The notes under the pieces were generated by a model. That model did not search any database, was not told the DNA's origin, and was given only the letters and a program-made list of their open reading frames with translations. The position numbers were made by a program, and so were the translations under genes. This document shows, piece by piece, positions 1 through 8,465 of a DNA stretch of 37,121 nucleotides; position 1 is the first letter of the stretch, and every line of letters begins with the position of its first letter. The DNA comes from Prochlorococcus sp. AG-363-C02. GTDB taxonomy: Bacteria > Cyanobacteriota > Cyanobacteriia > PCC-6307 > Cyanobiaceae. Location: the NCBI GenBank assembly GCA_003278345.1, contig QCFH01000015.1, positions 1 to 37,121 of the forward strand, written 5' to 3'.

Positions 1-356
1 CTTCCGAATACAATTCCAAGAGATTTGCTTGATGTGGCAGAAATGAGCCATTGCAATGCCTCATCAGATGAATGTAAAGGGATCTCTCCATGGTCTAATC
101 GACCACATGTTGCAACTACGCGCGCGCAATCATTAATAGCATCTAATAGATTTGAAAATATAGAAGCATTTTGAAGAAAACTCTTTCCATGAACTGCCAT
201 CTTTATGGCTTCGGAGTTTAAATGATTGCATCTAGGAGCAACTAATCTCAATTCATCTACTCCAAAGTTTTCGCAAAGTCTTGCTATGCTTCCCAGATTA
301 ATTTCTCCTAATGGCTCAACGATTACAACTTTTATTTTGTGTTTATTCCTCGTCAC
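1..356 (-). CDS. TrmJ-like SpoU/TrmH-family RNA 2'-O-methyltransferase, N-terminal part
   Basis: The reading frame enters from beyond the window edge, so only about the first 118 residues are present. It starts with GTG at 356, one base after the stop codon of the upstream cytochrome gene, so the two are probably co-transcribed. The N-terminus reads VVIVEPLGEINLGSIARLCE followed by NFGVDELRLVAPRC. This matches the opening strand-loop of the SpoU/TrmH superfamily, group 1 (TrmJ), where the N-x-G-x-x-A-R segment belongs to the RNA/SAM site. Such enzymes methylate a ribose 2'-OH in tRNA or rRNA, TrmJ acting on the tRNA anticodon loop. The knotted SAM-binding C-terminus lies outside the window, so the exact substrate cannot be assigned. 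Confidence 0.8.
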   Translation of the reverse strand, partial: MTRNKHKIKVVIVEPLGEINLGSIARLCENFGVDELRLVAPRCNHLNSEAIKMAVHGKSFLQNASIFSNLLDAINDCARVVATCGRLDHGEIPLHSSDEALQWLISATSSKSLGIVFG

Positions 357-357
357 A

Positions 358-750
358 TTAATTATTTAAAGAATGTAAATATGAAAGAAGGTCAGCCATC
401 GATTGAGAATCCATTTCGAAACTAGGCATTGGGGGGGTTAGACCTTTCACTACCTGAATAATTATTTTTTGATCACTAAGCTCTTCAGTCACTTTGTTGA
501 GGTCAGGTCCTACAAGACCTTGAGCAGATATTCCATGGCATCCAACGCAGTTCATTCTAAATAGTTTGCTGCCATGGTCTATTGAACCACTTAAGTTAAG
601 ACTTCTTTCTATATAGGGATCTTTGCCAGCTTGTTTTATCAGCAAAGCCAAGATTAGCAAACATGAAATGCCACTTAATATCAACAGAGTTAATAGCCCC
701 TGTTGGGATTTTCTTTCCTTAACTGCACCAATTGATGAAGTGCCTTTCAC
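358..750 (-). CDS. cytM: Cytochrome cM, membrane-anchored c-type cytochrome
   Basis: This is a small monohaem c-type cytochrome. With the GTG start used here (130 residues) there is a short basic N-terminus, a hydrophobic segment at about residues 18-38 (LLTLLILSGISCLLILALLI) acting as an uncleaved anchor, and a lumenal/periplasmic haem domain. The haem-attachment motif CVGCH is at residues 68-72, and the probable axial Met lies in PPMPSF near the C-terminus. An in-frame TTG at 774 would add eight residues; GTG 750 leaves more room for the divergent petG promoter, but the choice is uncertain. CytM is conserved in cyanobacteria and has been linked to repression of photosynthesis or respiratory electron flow under stress. 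It is followed after one base by the TrmJ-like gene. Confidence 0.85.
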   Translation of the reverse strand: MKGTSSIGAVKERKSQQGLLTLLILSGISCLLILALLIKQAGKDPYIERSLNLSGSIDHGSKLFRMNCVGCHGISAQGLVGPDLNKVTEELSDQKIIIQVVKGLTPPMPSFEMDSQSMADLLSYLHSLNN

Positions 751-806
751 GAAATGTTCGCTAACATGAAACAATTATCTTTAATACTCTCACTTTTTGC
801 GAGCAA

Positions 807-926
807 ATGATTGAACCACTTCTTTGTGGCATTGTTTTAGGCTTAGTTCCGATAACTTTACTTGGCTTATTTGTCAGTGCTTGGAATCAATATCGACGAG
901 GCAGTTCTATGCCAGATTGGGAGTAA
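807..926 (+). CDS. petG: Cytochrome b6f complex subunit V (PetG)
   Basis: This 39-codon gene starts with ATG at 807 and encodes a single-span membrane peptide beginning [20 protein letters not shown], with a C-terminal [13 protein letters not shown] tail. Length, the MIEPLL start and the [11 protein letters not shown] core are diagnostic of PetG, a small subunit needed for assembly or stability of the cytochrome b6f complex in thylakoids. It is divergent from cytM, with 56 bases or fewer between the starts, so their promoters must be packed together or overlap. Its last 20 bases overlap the 3' end of the convergent rsmD gene. No strong ribosome binding site is visible. Confidence 0.95.
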   Translation: MIEPLLCGIVLGLVPITLLGLFVSAWNQYRRGSSMPDWE

Positions 927-1512
927 GAAAAATTATCCCAGTTTTACCGTAAATTTTTTTATCTTTTATATTCCAGTTTGATGGAATATTGATTTGCTTT
1001 TCTTCTATAGAGAACTCGCAAATGGCTATAGATTTTTTCGTAACCCAGTTACCTATAATTAGTTCATTAAGTACTGAAGTGTAAGGTAATTTTTTGTAAG
1101 GAGGGTCGATATAAATAAAATCAAACCTATCAAATAAGGAATAATTGTTTGCCTTGGTTTTATCTATATATTTTTGGTAACCAGACTTAAGAAATTTAAT
1201 GACTTCATTATTTATTACTTTCACAAGAACTTTTTTTTGCCTTGAAGATGCAATCTTATATAGGTTTGATTCACATATCTTGAAAGCGTTTCTATTTGCT
1301 TCAATTGCTAATATAGAGTTTGCTCCGTGTTCAATTGCCTCGCATCCAATAATTCCGCTACCACTATAAAGATCTAGCCAGTTAGAATTGCATATTTTCT
1401 CTTTAAGTATATTTATAATTGCTTCTCTAACTAATGAAGTAGTAGGCCTTGTAGATTCACCTACTGGACTCTCTAGCCTTCTCCCACTTAGCAAGCGAAG
1501 TTTACCTTTCAA
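907..1512 (-). CDS. rsmD: 16S rRNA (guanine(966)-N(2))-methyltransferase RsmD
   Basis: A 201-residue Rossmann-fold methyltransferase. It shows the RsmD N-terminal signature [10 protein letters not shown] followed by [16 protein letters not shown]-binding motif [11 protein letters not shown] at about 47-56, an acidic residue at the end of strand 2 (AIEANRNA), and the amino-methyltransferase motif DPPY at 136-139. RsmD modifies G966 of 16S rRNA in the 30S subunit. The start is TTG at 1512, whose last two bases form part of the TGA stop of hisH (TTGA overlap), suggesting coupled translation. The reading frame runs convergently into petG, overlapping it by 20 bases. Length is normal for the family. 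Confidence 0.9.
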   Translation of the reverse strand: MKGKLRLLSGRRLESPVGESTRPTTSLVREAIINILKEKICNSNWLDLYSGSGIIGCEAIEHGANSILAIEANRNAFKICESNLYKIASSRQKKVLVKVINNEVIKFLKSGYQKYIDKTKANNYSLFDRFDFIYIDPPYKKLPYTSVLNELIIGNWVTKKSIAICEFSIEEKQINIPSNWNIKDKKIYGKTGIIFLTPNLA

Positions 1513-2150
1513 CTTAAATTAATTACTTGAGCTGTTAACCAATTAATCCAATTAGATAATAAAATTTCACCTGACTTTCCTGATTTTTCAGGATGAAATT
1601 GGCAGGCTGCTAAATTGTCTTTCCATATTAAAGCAGTAATTTTAGTATCCCCAAATTTTACACTTGCGGCAACATCTTCAATATTTGAAGGTATAGCTGC
1701 ATAGGAATGTACAAAATACATCCATTGATTAATATTGTCACTTTCTAATAAAGGACATTTTTTATTTTGAATAAGTGGGGCCCATCCCATATGAGGTATA
1801 TTTTCTCCTTTCGTAATTGGTAAACTTTTTACTTTACCTTTTATTAAACCCAAACCTTTTTCTTTACCTTCATCGCTTGATTCAAACATTAATTGAAGAC
1901 CTAAACAAATTCCTAATAATGGTTTTTTATCTAAAGCCCATTTCTGTAACTCTGGAATTAAATTTGTTTGCTTTAGATTTATCATTGCAGGACTAAAAGC
2001 ACCAACTCCTGGAAGTATTAATGCATTACAATCACTAAGATCACAGGGTTTCTTAACTATTTTAAGAGATAGATTTTGCCTTTTAAAAAATTGTTGTACA
2101 GAGTGTAGATTACCCATACCATAATCTATAAGCCCAATATTAACTTTCAC
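1509..2150 (-). CDS. hisH: Imidazole glycerol phosphate synthase, glutaminase subunit HisH
   Basis: A class I glutamine amidotransferase of 213 residues. With HisF it converts PRFAR and glutamine to imidazole glycerol phosphate and AICAR in histidine synthesis. The nucleophile elbow LLGICLGLQLMFE places the catalytic Cys at 82, and the His-Glu pair is in QFHPEKSG (H186, E188). The N-terminal IGLIDYGMGNLHSVQQ, the oxyanion strand LILPGVGAF and the HMGW motif all fit HisH. The start is GTG at 2150, 28 bases after the trxA stop. hisF is not in the window, as is usual in cyanobacteria where his genes are scattered. The gene overlaps rsmD by four bases. Confidence 0.95.
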   Translation of the reverse strand: MKVNIGLIDYGMGNLHSVQQFFKRQNLSLKIVKKPCDLSDCNALILPGVGAFSPAMINLKQTNLIPELQKWALDKKPLLGICLGLQLMFESSDEGKEKGLGLIKGKVKSLPITKGENIPHMGWAPLIQNKKCPLLESDNINQWMYFVHSYAAIPSNIEDVAASVKFGDTKITALIWKDNLAACQFHPEKSGKSGEILLSNWINWLTAQVINLS

Positions 2151-2178
2151 TTAGGTAAGACTCTCTAATAAGTTGAGT

Positions 2179-2502
2179 TTAAAGGTACTTGCTAATAGTT
2201 GTTGATAAAGTTGCCTTTGGTACAGCGCCTACTACAGTATCCACTTTCTGACCATCCTTGAAAATCATTAAAGTAGGAATACTTCGTATTCCATATTGAC
2301 TTGCAACGTTTGGGTTTTCATCGGTATTTAATTTGCAGACTTTTATTTTGCCTTCAAAATCTTTGGAGATTTCATCAACGATTGGAGAAACCATTCGACA
2401 AGGCCCGCACCATGGAGCCCAGAAGTCAACTAGTACGGGCATATCACTTTTGAGTACCTCCTGCTCGAAAGAAGAATCAGTAACAGCAGCAGCGCTAGAC
2501 AT
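2179..2502 (-). CDS. trxA: Thioredoxin TrxA
   Basis: A 107-residue, cytosolic, m-type thioredoxin that reduces disulfides in light- and redox-regulated target enzymes. The redox-active site WCGPC is at 31-35, preceded by VLVDFWAP; the cis-proline loop is in [10 protein letters not shown], and the protein ends with the usual amphipathic helix. Length equals the family norm. The ATG at 2502 is the only good start. It lies 141 bases downstream of guaB3 and 28 bases upstream of hisH on the same strand. The upstream stretch has an AT-rich candidate -10 (TACAAT or TATAAA on the minus strand, near 2530-2540), so trxA may also have its own promoter. Confidence 0.96.
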   Translation of the reverse strand: MSSAAAVTDSSFEQEVLKSDMPVLVDFWAPWCGPCRMVSPIVDEISKDFEGKIKVCKLNTDENPNVASQYGIRSIPTLMIFKDGQKVDTVVGAVPKATLSTTISKYL

Positions 2503-2643
2503 ACAAATTAATTTGAATAGATGAATTTACTTTTATAATTGTATTTTGCCGAAGAAAAAAATTCTTGCCATTAGTTGTAGATATTTGAACTTTATTTGAT
2601 AGTTCTGGTGAAATAGCTGAGCACTTTGAATAAGAAAAGTCCT

Positions 2644-3807
2644 TCATTTCCCCATCCCAAGTTGTTGTGCCTTTTGATATACCTTCCCTTCAGAAAGTAG
2701 TGATGGAGCTATTACGACTTCAACTTGTTGCATCTCTTTGATTGTTTGTGCCCCAAGAGTGCCCATTGAGGTTTTTAAGGCGCCAAGTAAATTGTGAGTT
2801 CCGTCATCAAGTGAAGCTGGACCTCTAAGGATCTGTTCTAAACTACCAGTTGATCCAACTTTTATTCTTGTTCCTCTTGGGAGAATTGGACTTGGTGTAG
2901 CCATTCCCCAATGAAATCCATTGCCAGGAGCTTCTTTTGCTCTGGCAATTGGTGATCCAATCATGACTCCATCGGCTCCGCATGAAATACATTTGCATAT
3001 ATCTCCCCCAGTAATTATTCCTCCATCTGCAATTATTGGAATATATTTCCCACTTTCCTTGAGGTAGTCATCTCTTGCAGATGAACAATCAGATACAGCT
3101 GTAGCTTGAGGGACACCGACACCAAGCACTCCTCTTGAAGTGCAAGCAGCTCCCGGCCCTATCCCTACAAGGACTCCCGATACTCCTGCTCTCATAAGCT
3201 TTAGAGCAACATCGTAGGTCACGCAATTGCCTACTATTACAGGTATGTCAATTGATAGACAGAGGTCTTTTATATCAAGCTTTTGCTGATTTTCAGGACC
3301 TATATGCTCTGTAGATACAACAGTTGCTTGTAAAAAGAAAAAGTCTGGATTGGCTTCTACAATGGTATTTTTAAAATTTATTGCTGCCAAAGGTGTTCCG
3401 CTAACGGCAGCTATACCTCCTTGATCTTTTATTTCTTGAATTCTTTTTTTAATAAGGCTTTCTTGTATGGGTTGTTTATATATTTCTTGCATCAATGGTA
3501 CGAATTCTTCTTTCCCTATTGATGCAATGCGATTAAGGACATCTTCTGGATTTTTATATCTAGTTTGAACTCCCTCTAGGTTTAAAACTCCTAAAGCTCC
3601 AAGTTTGGATAAGTTTGCTGCCATGTTGACGTCAACAACACCATCCATTGCACTTGCAATTATTGGGATTTCTAGTTTTTTTCCTCCAAGAATCAATGTT
3701 GTATCGGTACTCTCGGGATCAACGGTTTTGCCTCCTGGAACCAAGGCTATCTCGTCTATCCCATAGGCACGACGAACATTTTTTGAGCGGCCAATTTGGA
3801 TATTCAC
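2644..3807 (-). CDS. guaB3: GuaB3-type IMP dehydrogenase/GMP reductase family protein
   Basis: A TIM-barrel purine nucleotide oxidoreductase of about 387 residues. I use GTG at 3807 because the family typically opens with a DIQIGR-like segment, seen here as VNIQIGRSKNVRRAYGIDEI; an upstream in-frame start at 3840 would add 11 unconserved residues. The catalytic cysteine loop is GPGAACTSRG (Cys about 222), followed by phosphate-binding IIADGGI and GADGVMIGSP. Unlike canonical GuaB there is no inserted CBS pair: the barrel is uninterrupted. The GuaB3 branch, well represented in actinobacteria and cyanobacteria, is usually annotated as IMP dehydrogenase, but work on a cyanobacterial member indicates GMP reductase activity, so the physiological direction may be salvage. 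First gene of the guaB3-trxA-hisH-rsmD strand group. Confidence 0.88.
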   Translation of the reverse strand: MNIQIGRSKNVRRAYGIDEIALVPGGKTVDPESTDTTLILGGKKLEIPIIASAMDGVVDVNMAANLSKLGALGVLNLEGVQTRYKNPEDVLNRIASIGKEEFVPLMQEIYKQPIQESLIKKRIQEIKDQGGIAAVSGTPLAAINFKNTIVEANPDFFFLQATVVSTEHIGPENQQKLDIKDLCLSIDIPVIVGNCVTYDVALKLMRAGVSGVLVGIGPGAACTSRGVLGVGVPQATAVSDCSSARDDYLKESGKYIPIIADGGIITGGDICKCISCGADGVMIGSPIARAKEAPGNGFHWGMATPSPILPRGTRIKVGSTGSLEQILRGPASLDDGTHNLLGALKTSMGTLGAQTIKEMQQVEVVIAPSLLSEGKVYQKAQQLGMGK

Positions 3808-4611
3808 ATTAGGTCTAAATAGATATCTAAAAACTATCAAGAATTAAGCCTAAGGCTTTGATTGTTGGTAGTTGAAGATTGTTACTGGAGATTATCCTTA
3901 TAGAGTTCCTTCGTGAATGAAAAGTTTCTTAATCAGCATCATTTTTAATACCATCAACTATTAAATGAGTCATGAAACCAGCAAAAAACGAAATTTACTT
4001 GCTTTTGCTTTATAGATAAATATTTTTTAAATTTAGCCGCCTTGACAAAATAGATGTTTTTAAAAATATAAAAATAGAACTAAAATCTTATAAATAAATA
4101 TTTGATTTATAAAAAATACATTGGACTCTAGGCTAAATTTTTGGTTAAACGATTAAAATATTTTCTCTATAAATAATATAGAGATATTATTTCCCTAGTT
4201 TGTTGCTTGTCTTATTATATCAAAAAGATAAGCTTAATACCCTTTGAAGAAAAAAGATTCTAGCATTTTTCTATTATTCTTTGTAGAAAAACTTTATAAA
4301 TAAAACTATAATTTAAATATTTTAATTTTCTTTTATTCTTATTATTTCCTTTTACTCTGGCTTATTTAAGCCTTTAAGTTGATGGATTTATTTTTGCTAT
4401 AAAACCTTTTGTTTTACTTTTGTAATTCTTTGAATGATAACTTTCAGCCGAACTATGTGGATCAGATTCCTTCGCTGTAAATTGCTTCTGCTTAATTCAT
4501 ATTGCAATAAAGGTTGTGGTGAGATCAAATCATGCTCATAAATTTAGTATTTTTACTAACAATTGGACTTCTTTCGAGATAAAATAGATTCAATAACTAA
4601 GAGCTTTTTGC
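3808..4611. other. Long AT-rich intergenic region between divergent guaB3 and gyrA
   Basis: About 800 bases without a convincing gene; no open frame longer than roughly 20 codons with a good start is visible on either strand, and I see no tRNA. It contains two A/T-rich hairpins: TTATAAAT/ATTTATAA (4088-4095 and 4105-4112) and TCTCTAT/ATAGAGA (4164-4170 and 4178-4184). AAGCC-TAA-GGCTT lies at 3846-3858, about 40 bases before guaB3. A TTGACA at 4042-4047 is followed after 19 bases by TATAAA (4067-4072), a possible plus-strand promoter. gyrA probably has a nearer -10 such as TAAAAT around 4580. The length is unusual for so compact a genome, so an unrecognised non-coding RNA or long leader is possible. 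Confidence 0.5.
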
Positions 4612-7233
4612 ATGGCTGATCCAACGGAACCCAATAGAGGCGTTCCAGGCGAGTTTGAAGAAAGGATTATTCATGCAGATTTACGCAATGAGATGTCGCG
4701 TTCCTACTTGGAATATGCGATGAGCGTAATTGTAGGTAGGGCTTTGCCTGATGCAAGAGATGGTTTGAAGCCAGTCCATAGAAGAATTCTTTATGCAATG
4801 TATGAGCTTGGTCTTACTAGTGATAGGCCTTATAGGAAATGTGCACGTGTTGTAGGAGAAGTATTAGGCAAATATCACCCACATGGAGATACAGCTGTTT
4901 ATGACGCACTAGTAAGAATGGCGCAGGATTTTTCTATGCAAATGCCATTGGTTGATGGTCATGGCAATTTCGGATCTATTGATAATGATCCTCCTGCTGC
5001 AATGAGATATACAGAGTCTCGCTTGCAATCGTTAACTCAAGATAGCTTGTTAGAAGATATCGAATCAGAAACAGTTGATTTTATAGATAATTTTGATGGC
5101 TCACAGCAGGAACCGGTAGTTTTACCAGCTCGAATTCCGCAACTTTTGCTCAATGGCTCCTCTGGTATAGCAGTTGGAATGGCAACAAATATACCTCCTC
5201 ACAATCTAGGTGAATTAATAGATGCGTTGATGGCATTGATAGATGATCCTGAATTAAGTGATCAAGAAGTTATGAAAATTATTCCTGGCCCTGATTTCCC
5301 AACCGGAGGGCAAATATTGGGTAGAACTGGAATTAGGGAAACATATTTATCGGGTAGAGGCTCCATCACCATGAGGGGAGTTGCTGAAATAGAAACTATT
5401 GAAATAACTGGAAGACCTGATAGAGATGCAATTATTATTACTCAATTGCCATATCAGACTAATAAGGCTGCATTAATAGAGAGGATTGCTTATATGGTAA
5501 ATGATAAAAAACTAGAAGGTATTTCTGATATTAGAGATGAAAGTGATAGAGATGGAATGAGAATAGTAGTTGAGTTGAGGAGAGATTCTTACCCTCAAGT
5601 GGTTTTAAATAATCTTTTTAAATTAACACCTTTGCAGACAAACTTCAGTGCAAATATGCTCGCTTTGGTTGATGGTGAGCCTGTTACATTATCACTATTG
5701 AAAATGTTAAGTGTTTTCTTAGAATTTAGGGTCGATATTATTGAAAAAAGAACAAATTATTTATTAAGAAAAGCAGAAGAACGTAATCATTTGTTGTTGG
5801 GTCTTTTGCTTGCTTTAGATCAACTTGACGAAATAATAGCATTGATAAGATCTGCTTCAGACACATCAATAGCTAAAGCTAAGCTGCAAGAAATTCATGG
5901 ACTAACAGCTGTTCAAGCAGATGCAATTCTTCAAATGCAACTTAGAAGATTGACTGCATTAGAGTCAGATAAAATAAGGCTAGAACATGAAGATTTAATC
6001 GTTAAGATTGCAGATTTTAAGGATATATTATCTAATAAAAATAGAGTATATGATATTATCAAATTAGAGCTTTCTAATATAAGAGAAAAATATTTTAGTC
6101 CTAGAAGAACAGAAATACTTGATTTGGGAAGCGGCCTTGAGGATATTGATTTAATTGCAAATGAGAGATCTGTTGTTTTATTAACAGAGACAGGTTATCT
6201 AAAAAGAATGCCTGTTAATGAGTTTGAATCAACAAGTCGAGGAACAAGAGGAAAATCAGGCACAAGGAGCCAAGGTGAAGAGGAGGTTAAGTTATTTATT
6301 AGTTGTAATGACCACGATAATTTAATACTTTTTAGCGATAGAGGAGTTGCCTATTCAGTTCCTGCTTATCGTGTACCTCAATGTAGTAGAGCAGCAAAAG
6401 GAACTCCTATTGTCCAACTCTTACCAATCCCTCGAGAAGAAGCAATCACATCTCTTATTTCTCTATCTTCTTTTGATGAAGATAATCATTTGTTAATGTT
6501 AACTAGCGGAGGGTTTATCAAGAGGACTCCGGTATCAGCTTTTAGTAGGATCAGGGCTAATGGATTGATATCTATAAATCTTGAAGAAGGTGATGCACTT
6601 AGATGGGCCAGATTGGCTTCTCCAGGAGATAGCGTTTTAATTGGCTCAAAAAAAGGTATGACTATTCATTTTCGATTAAATGATAATGAGTTGAGACCAT
6701 TAGGGAGAACGGCTAGAGGAGTTAGAGCAATGAATTTAAGATCAGGTGACTCATTAGTAAGTATGGATGTGCTCTCTAAAGATCTTGTAGACAGGATTGC
6801 AAGTTCTCATGAAGAGGATGATGAAATTAGTTCATCTGGAGAGCACGATGGACCATGGATCTTAGTTGCTTCTGCAGATGGATTGGGCAAAAGAGTTCCT
6901 GTAACACAATTCCGGTTGCAAAAAAGAGCAGGTATGGGATTAAGAGCAATGAAATTCAGAAGCGATGTTGATGAGTTGGTTGGTTTGAAAGTTTTAGATA
7001 AAGGAGAAGAGCTTTTATTAGTTAGTGAAAAAGGAGTTATTGTTAGAACAAGTGCAGATCTTATTTCTCAGCAATCAAGAGCCGCAACAGGGGTTAGATT
7101 GCAAAGACTTGATTCGGGAGATCATCTCGCTGAAGTTGTTTTGGTGCCACCTCAACCAGAAGATCAAGAGAAAAATAATGATTCTTTGCAATCTAATGAT
7201 GATTCTGTAATTAATAAATCACACCAAGATTGA
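4612..7233 (+). CDS. gyrA: DNA gyrase subunit A
   Basis: The 873-residue product matches GyrA in length. The N-terminal breakage-reunion domain carries the catalytic Tyr133 in [10 protein letters not shown] and the quinolone-region segment [18 protein letters not shown]; Thr94 and Asp98 sit where E. coli has Ser83 and Asp87. The C-terminal beta-pinwheel follows (from about 510), with repeated blades such as GYLKRMPV and GFIKRTPV. The GyrA-box, QRRGGKG in E. coli, reads TSRGTRG at 541-547, so it is degenerate. The tail (about 840-873) is acidic and Asn/Asp/Ser-rich. Type IV topoisomerase subunit A is the alternative; overall length and tail favour gyrase. Its TGA stop overlaps the TTG start of crtL. 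Confidence 0.9.
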   Translation: MADPTEPNRGVPGEFEERIIHADLRNEMSRSYLEYAMSVIVGRALPDARDGLKPVHRRILYAMYELGLTSDRPYRKCARVVGEVLGKYHPHGDTAVYDALVRMAQDFSMQMPLVDGHGNFGSIDNDPPAAMRYTESRLQSLTQDSLLEDIESETVDFIDNFDGSQQEPVVLPARIPQLLLNGSSGIAVGMATNIPPHNLGELIDALMALIDDPELSDQEVMKIIPGPDFPTGGQILGRTGIRETYLSGRGSITMRGVAEIETIEITGRPDRDAIIITQLPYQTNKAALIERIAYMVNDKKLEGISDIRDESDRDGMRIVVELRRDSYPQVVLNNLFKLTPLQTNFSANMLALVDGEPVTLSLLKMLSVFLEFRVDIIEKRTNYLLRKAEERNHLLLGLLLALDQLDEIIALIRSASDTSIAKAKLQEIHGLTAVQADAILQMQLRRLTALESDKIRLEHEDLIVKIADFKDILSNKNRVYDIIKLELSNIREKYFSPRRTEILDLGSGLEDIDLIANERSVVLLTETGYLKRMPVNEFESTSRGTRGKSGTRSQGEEEVKLFISCNDHDNLILFSDRGVAYSVPAYRVPQCSRAAKGTPIVQLLPIPREEAITSLISLSSFDEDNHLLMLTSGGFIKRTPVSAFSRIRANGLISINLEEGDALRWARLASPGDSVLIGSKKGMTIHFRLNDNELRPLGRTARGVRAMNLRSGDSLVSMDVLSKDLVDRIASSHEEDDEISSSGEHDGPWILVASADGLGKRVPVTQFRLQKRAGMGLRAMKFRSDVDELVGLKVLDKGEELLLVSEKGVIVRTSADLISQQSRAATGVRLQRLDSGDHLAEVVLVPPQPEDQEKNNDSLQSNDDSVINKSHQD

Positions 7234-8465
7234 AATTGGAAAATTGTTCCGATGTATTAGTTATGGGAGCAGGTCCAGCTGCTCTTTGCATCTCATCAGA
7301 ATTGATTCAGCAAGGACTTAACGTAAGAGCCTTGGCTTCTCATTCTCCTGAGAAACCCTGGCCAAATACATATGGTATTTGGGCTGAAGAACTTGATTCT
7401 CTTGGTATGGGTTATTTATTAGGACATCGTTGGAAAGATACTATTAGTTATTTTGGCAATGGAGACAAAATAAGTGAGGCTAATCCTATAACTCATGATT
7501 TTGATTATGGTCTTTTTGATCAAGCTGCTTTCCAGAATTCACTTTTAGAAAAATGTTCAGGACTTAGCTGGTTAATTGAAACAGCAGAACAAATTAGTTA
7601 TTTTGATAAAATCACAGAAGTGACTTGTTCTTCTGGAAATAAATATCGAGCAAGAATAGTTATTGATGCAAGTGGTCATAAGAGTAAGTTTATCAATAGA
7701 CCTCACAAGGGTTCTGTTGCTCAGCAAGCTGCATACGGAGTAGTTGGACGGTTTGATTACCCTCCTGTAGAAAAAGATCAATTTGTTCTTATGGATTTTC
7801 GGCCTGATCATTTGACAAAGAGCGAATTAAAGGAGCCTCCATCTTTTTTGTATGCGATGGATTTTGGTAAGGATCTTTTCTTTGTTGAAGAAACCTCTCT
7901 TGCATGTTTTCCCCCTCTTTCATTCCCGACTTTAAAAAAAAGATTATCGTCTAGGCTTGCTCATCGAGGAATAAAAATTTTAGAAGTTGTTCATGAAGAA
8001 CATTGCTTGTTCCCAATGAATCTTCCTTTGCCCTATCGAAATCAATCTCTACTTGCATTTGGTGGTTCTGCAAGTATGGTTCACCCCGCTTCTGGTTACA
8101 TGGTTGGAGCTCTTTTAAGAAGGGCACCAGATCTAGCAAGAAAATTATCAGAATTGTTATCTATTGAGCCTTCATTGAATTCTTCTGAGTTGGCTAAAGA
8201 AGGTTGGAAGGTTTTATGGCCAATAGAATTAATTCAAAGACACCGCCTTTATCAATTTGGTTTAAAACGATTAATGAGTTTTGATGAGGAGTTGTTAAGA
8301 ACTTTCTTTGCAACTTTCTTTAAGCTTCCTAGAGAGGACTGGTCACGCTTCTTGGCAAATACTCTTCCTTTTCCAGAATTGATTTTGGTGATGTTAAAAC
8401 TCTTTTATATTTCTCCTTTGAAGATAAAATTAGGAATGATAGGACTTGTCTTTTTTAAAATTTAA
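7230..8465 (+). CDS. crtL: Lycopene cyclase, CrtL type (probably beta)
   Basis: This 411-residue FAD/NAD(P)-dependent flavoprotein cyclises the ends of lycopene to make carotene precursors of the antenna pigments. It begins with a dinucleotide-binding loop [12 protein letters not shown], followed by [14 protein letters not shown], the conserved FLYAMDFG and FFVEETSLA segments, [10 protein letters not shown], and [20 protein letters not shown]. These agree closely with what I remember of Synechococcus elongatus CrtL, hence the beta-cyclase preference; marine picocyanobacteria also carry a related epsilon cyclase, so the specificity should be tested phylogenetically. TTG at 7230 overlaps the gyrA stop (TTGA). 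The 3' end overlaps the convergent GH57 gene by four bases. crtE lies about 7.5 kb away in the same window. Confidence 0.85.
   Translation: MKLENCSDVLVMGAGPAALCISSELIQQGLNVRALASHSPEKPWPNTYGIWAEELDSLGMGYLLGHRWKDTISYFGNGDKISEANPITHDFDYGLFDQAAFQNSLLEKCSGLSWLIETAEQISYFDKITEVTCSSGNKYRARIVIDASGHKSKFINRPHKGSVAQQAAYGVVGRFDYPPVEKDQFVLMDFRPDHLTKSELKEPPSFLYAMDFGKDLFFVEETSLACFPPLSFPTLKKRLSSRLAHRGIKILEVVHEEHCLFPMNLPLPYRNQSLLAFGGSASMVHPASGYMVGALLRRAPDLARKLSELLSIEPSLNSSELAKEGWKVLWPIELIQRHRLYQFGLKRLMSFDEELLRTFFATFFKLPREDWSRFLANTLPFPELILVMLKLFYISPLKIKLGMIGLVFFKI

Noticed and set aside
3930-3975. Short minus-strand frame MTHLIVDGIKNDAD upstream of guaB3
   Set aside because: Only about 14 codons (21 if read through to the upstream stop); may be a gene remnant but there is no evidence.
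4532-4582. 16-codon hydrophobic frame (MLINLVFLLTIGLLSR) before gyrA as a leader peptide
   Set aside because: Too short to distinguish from chance and no attenuation structure follows.
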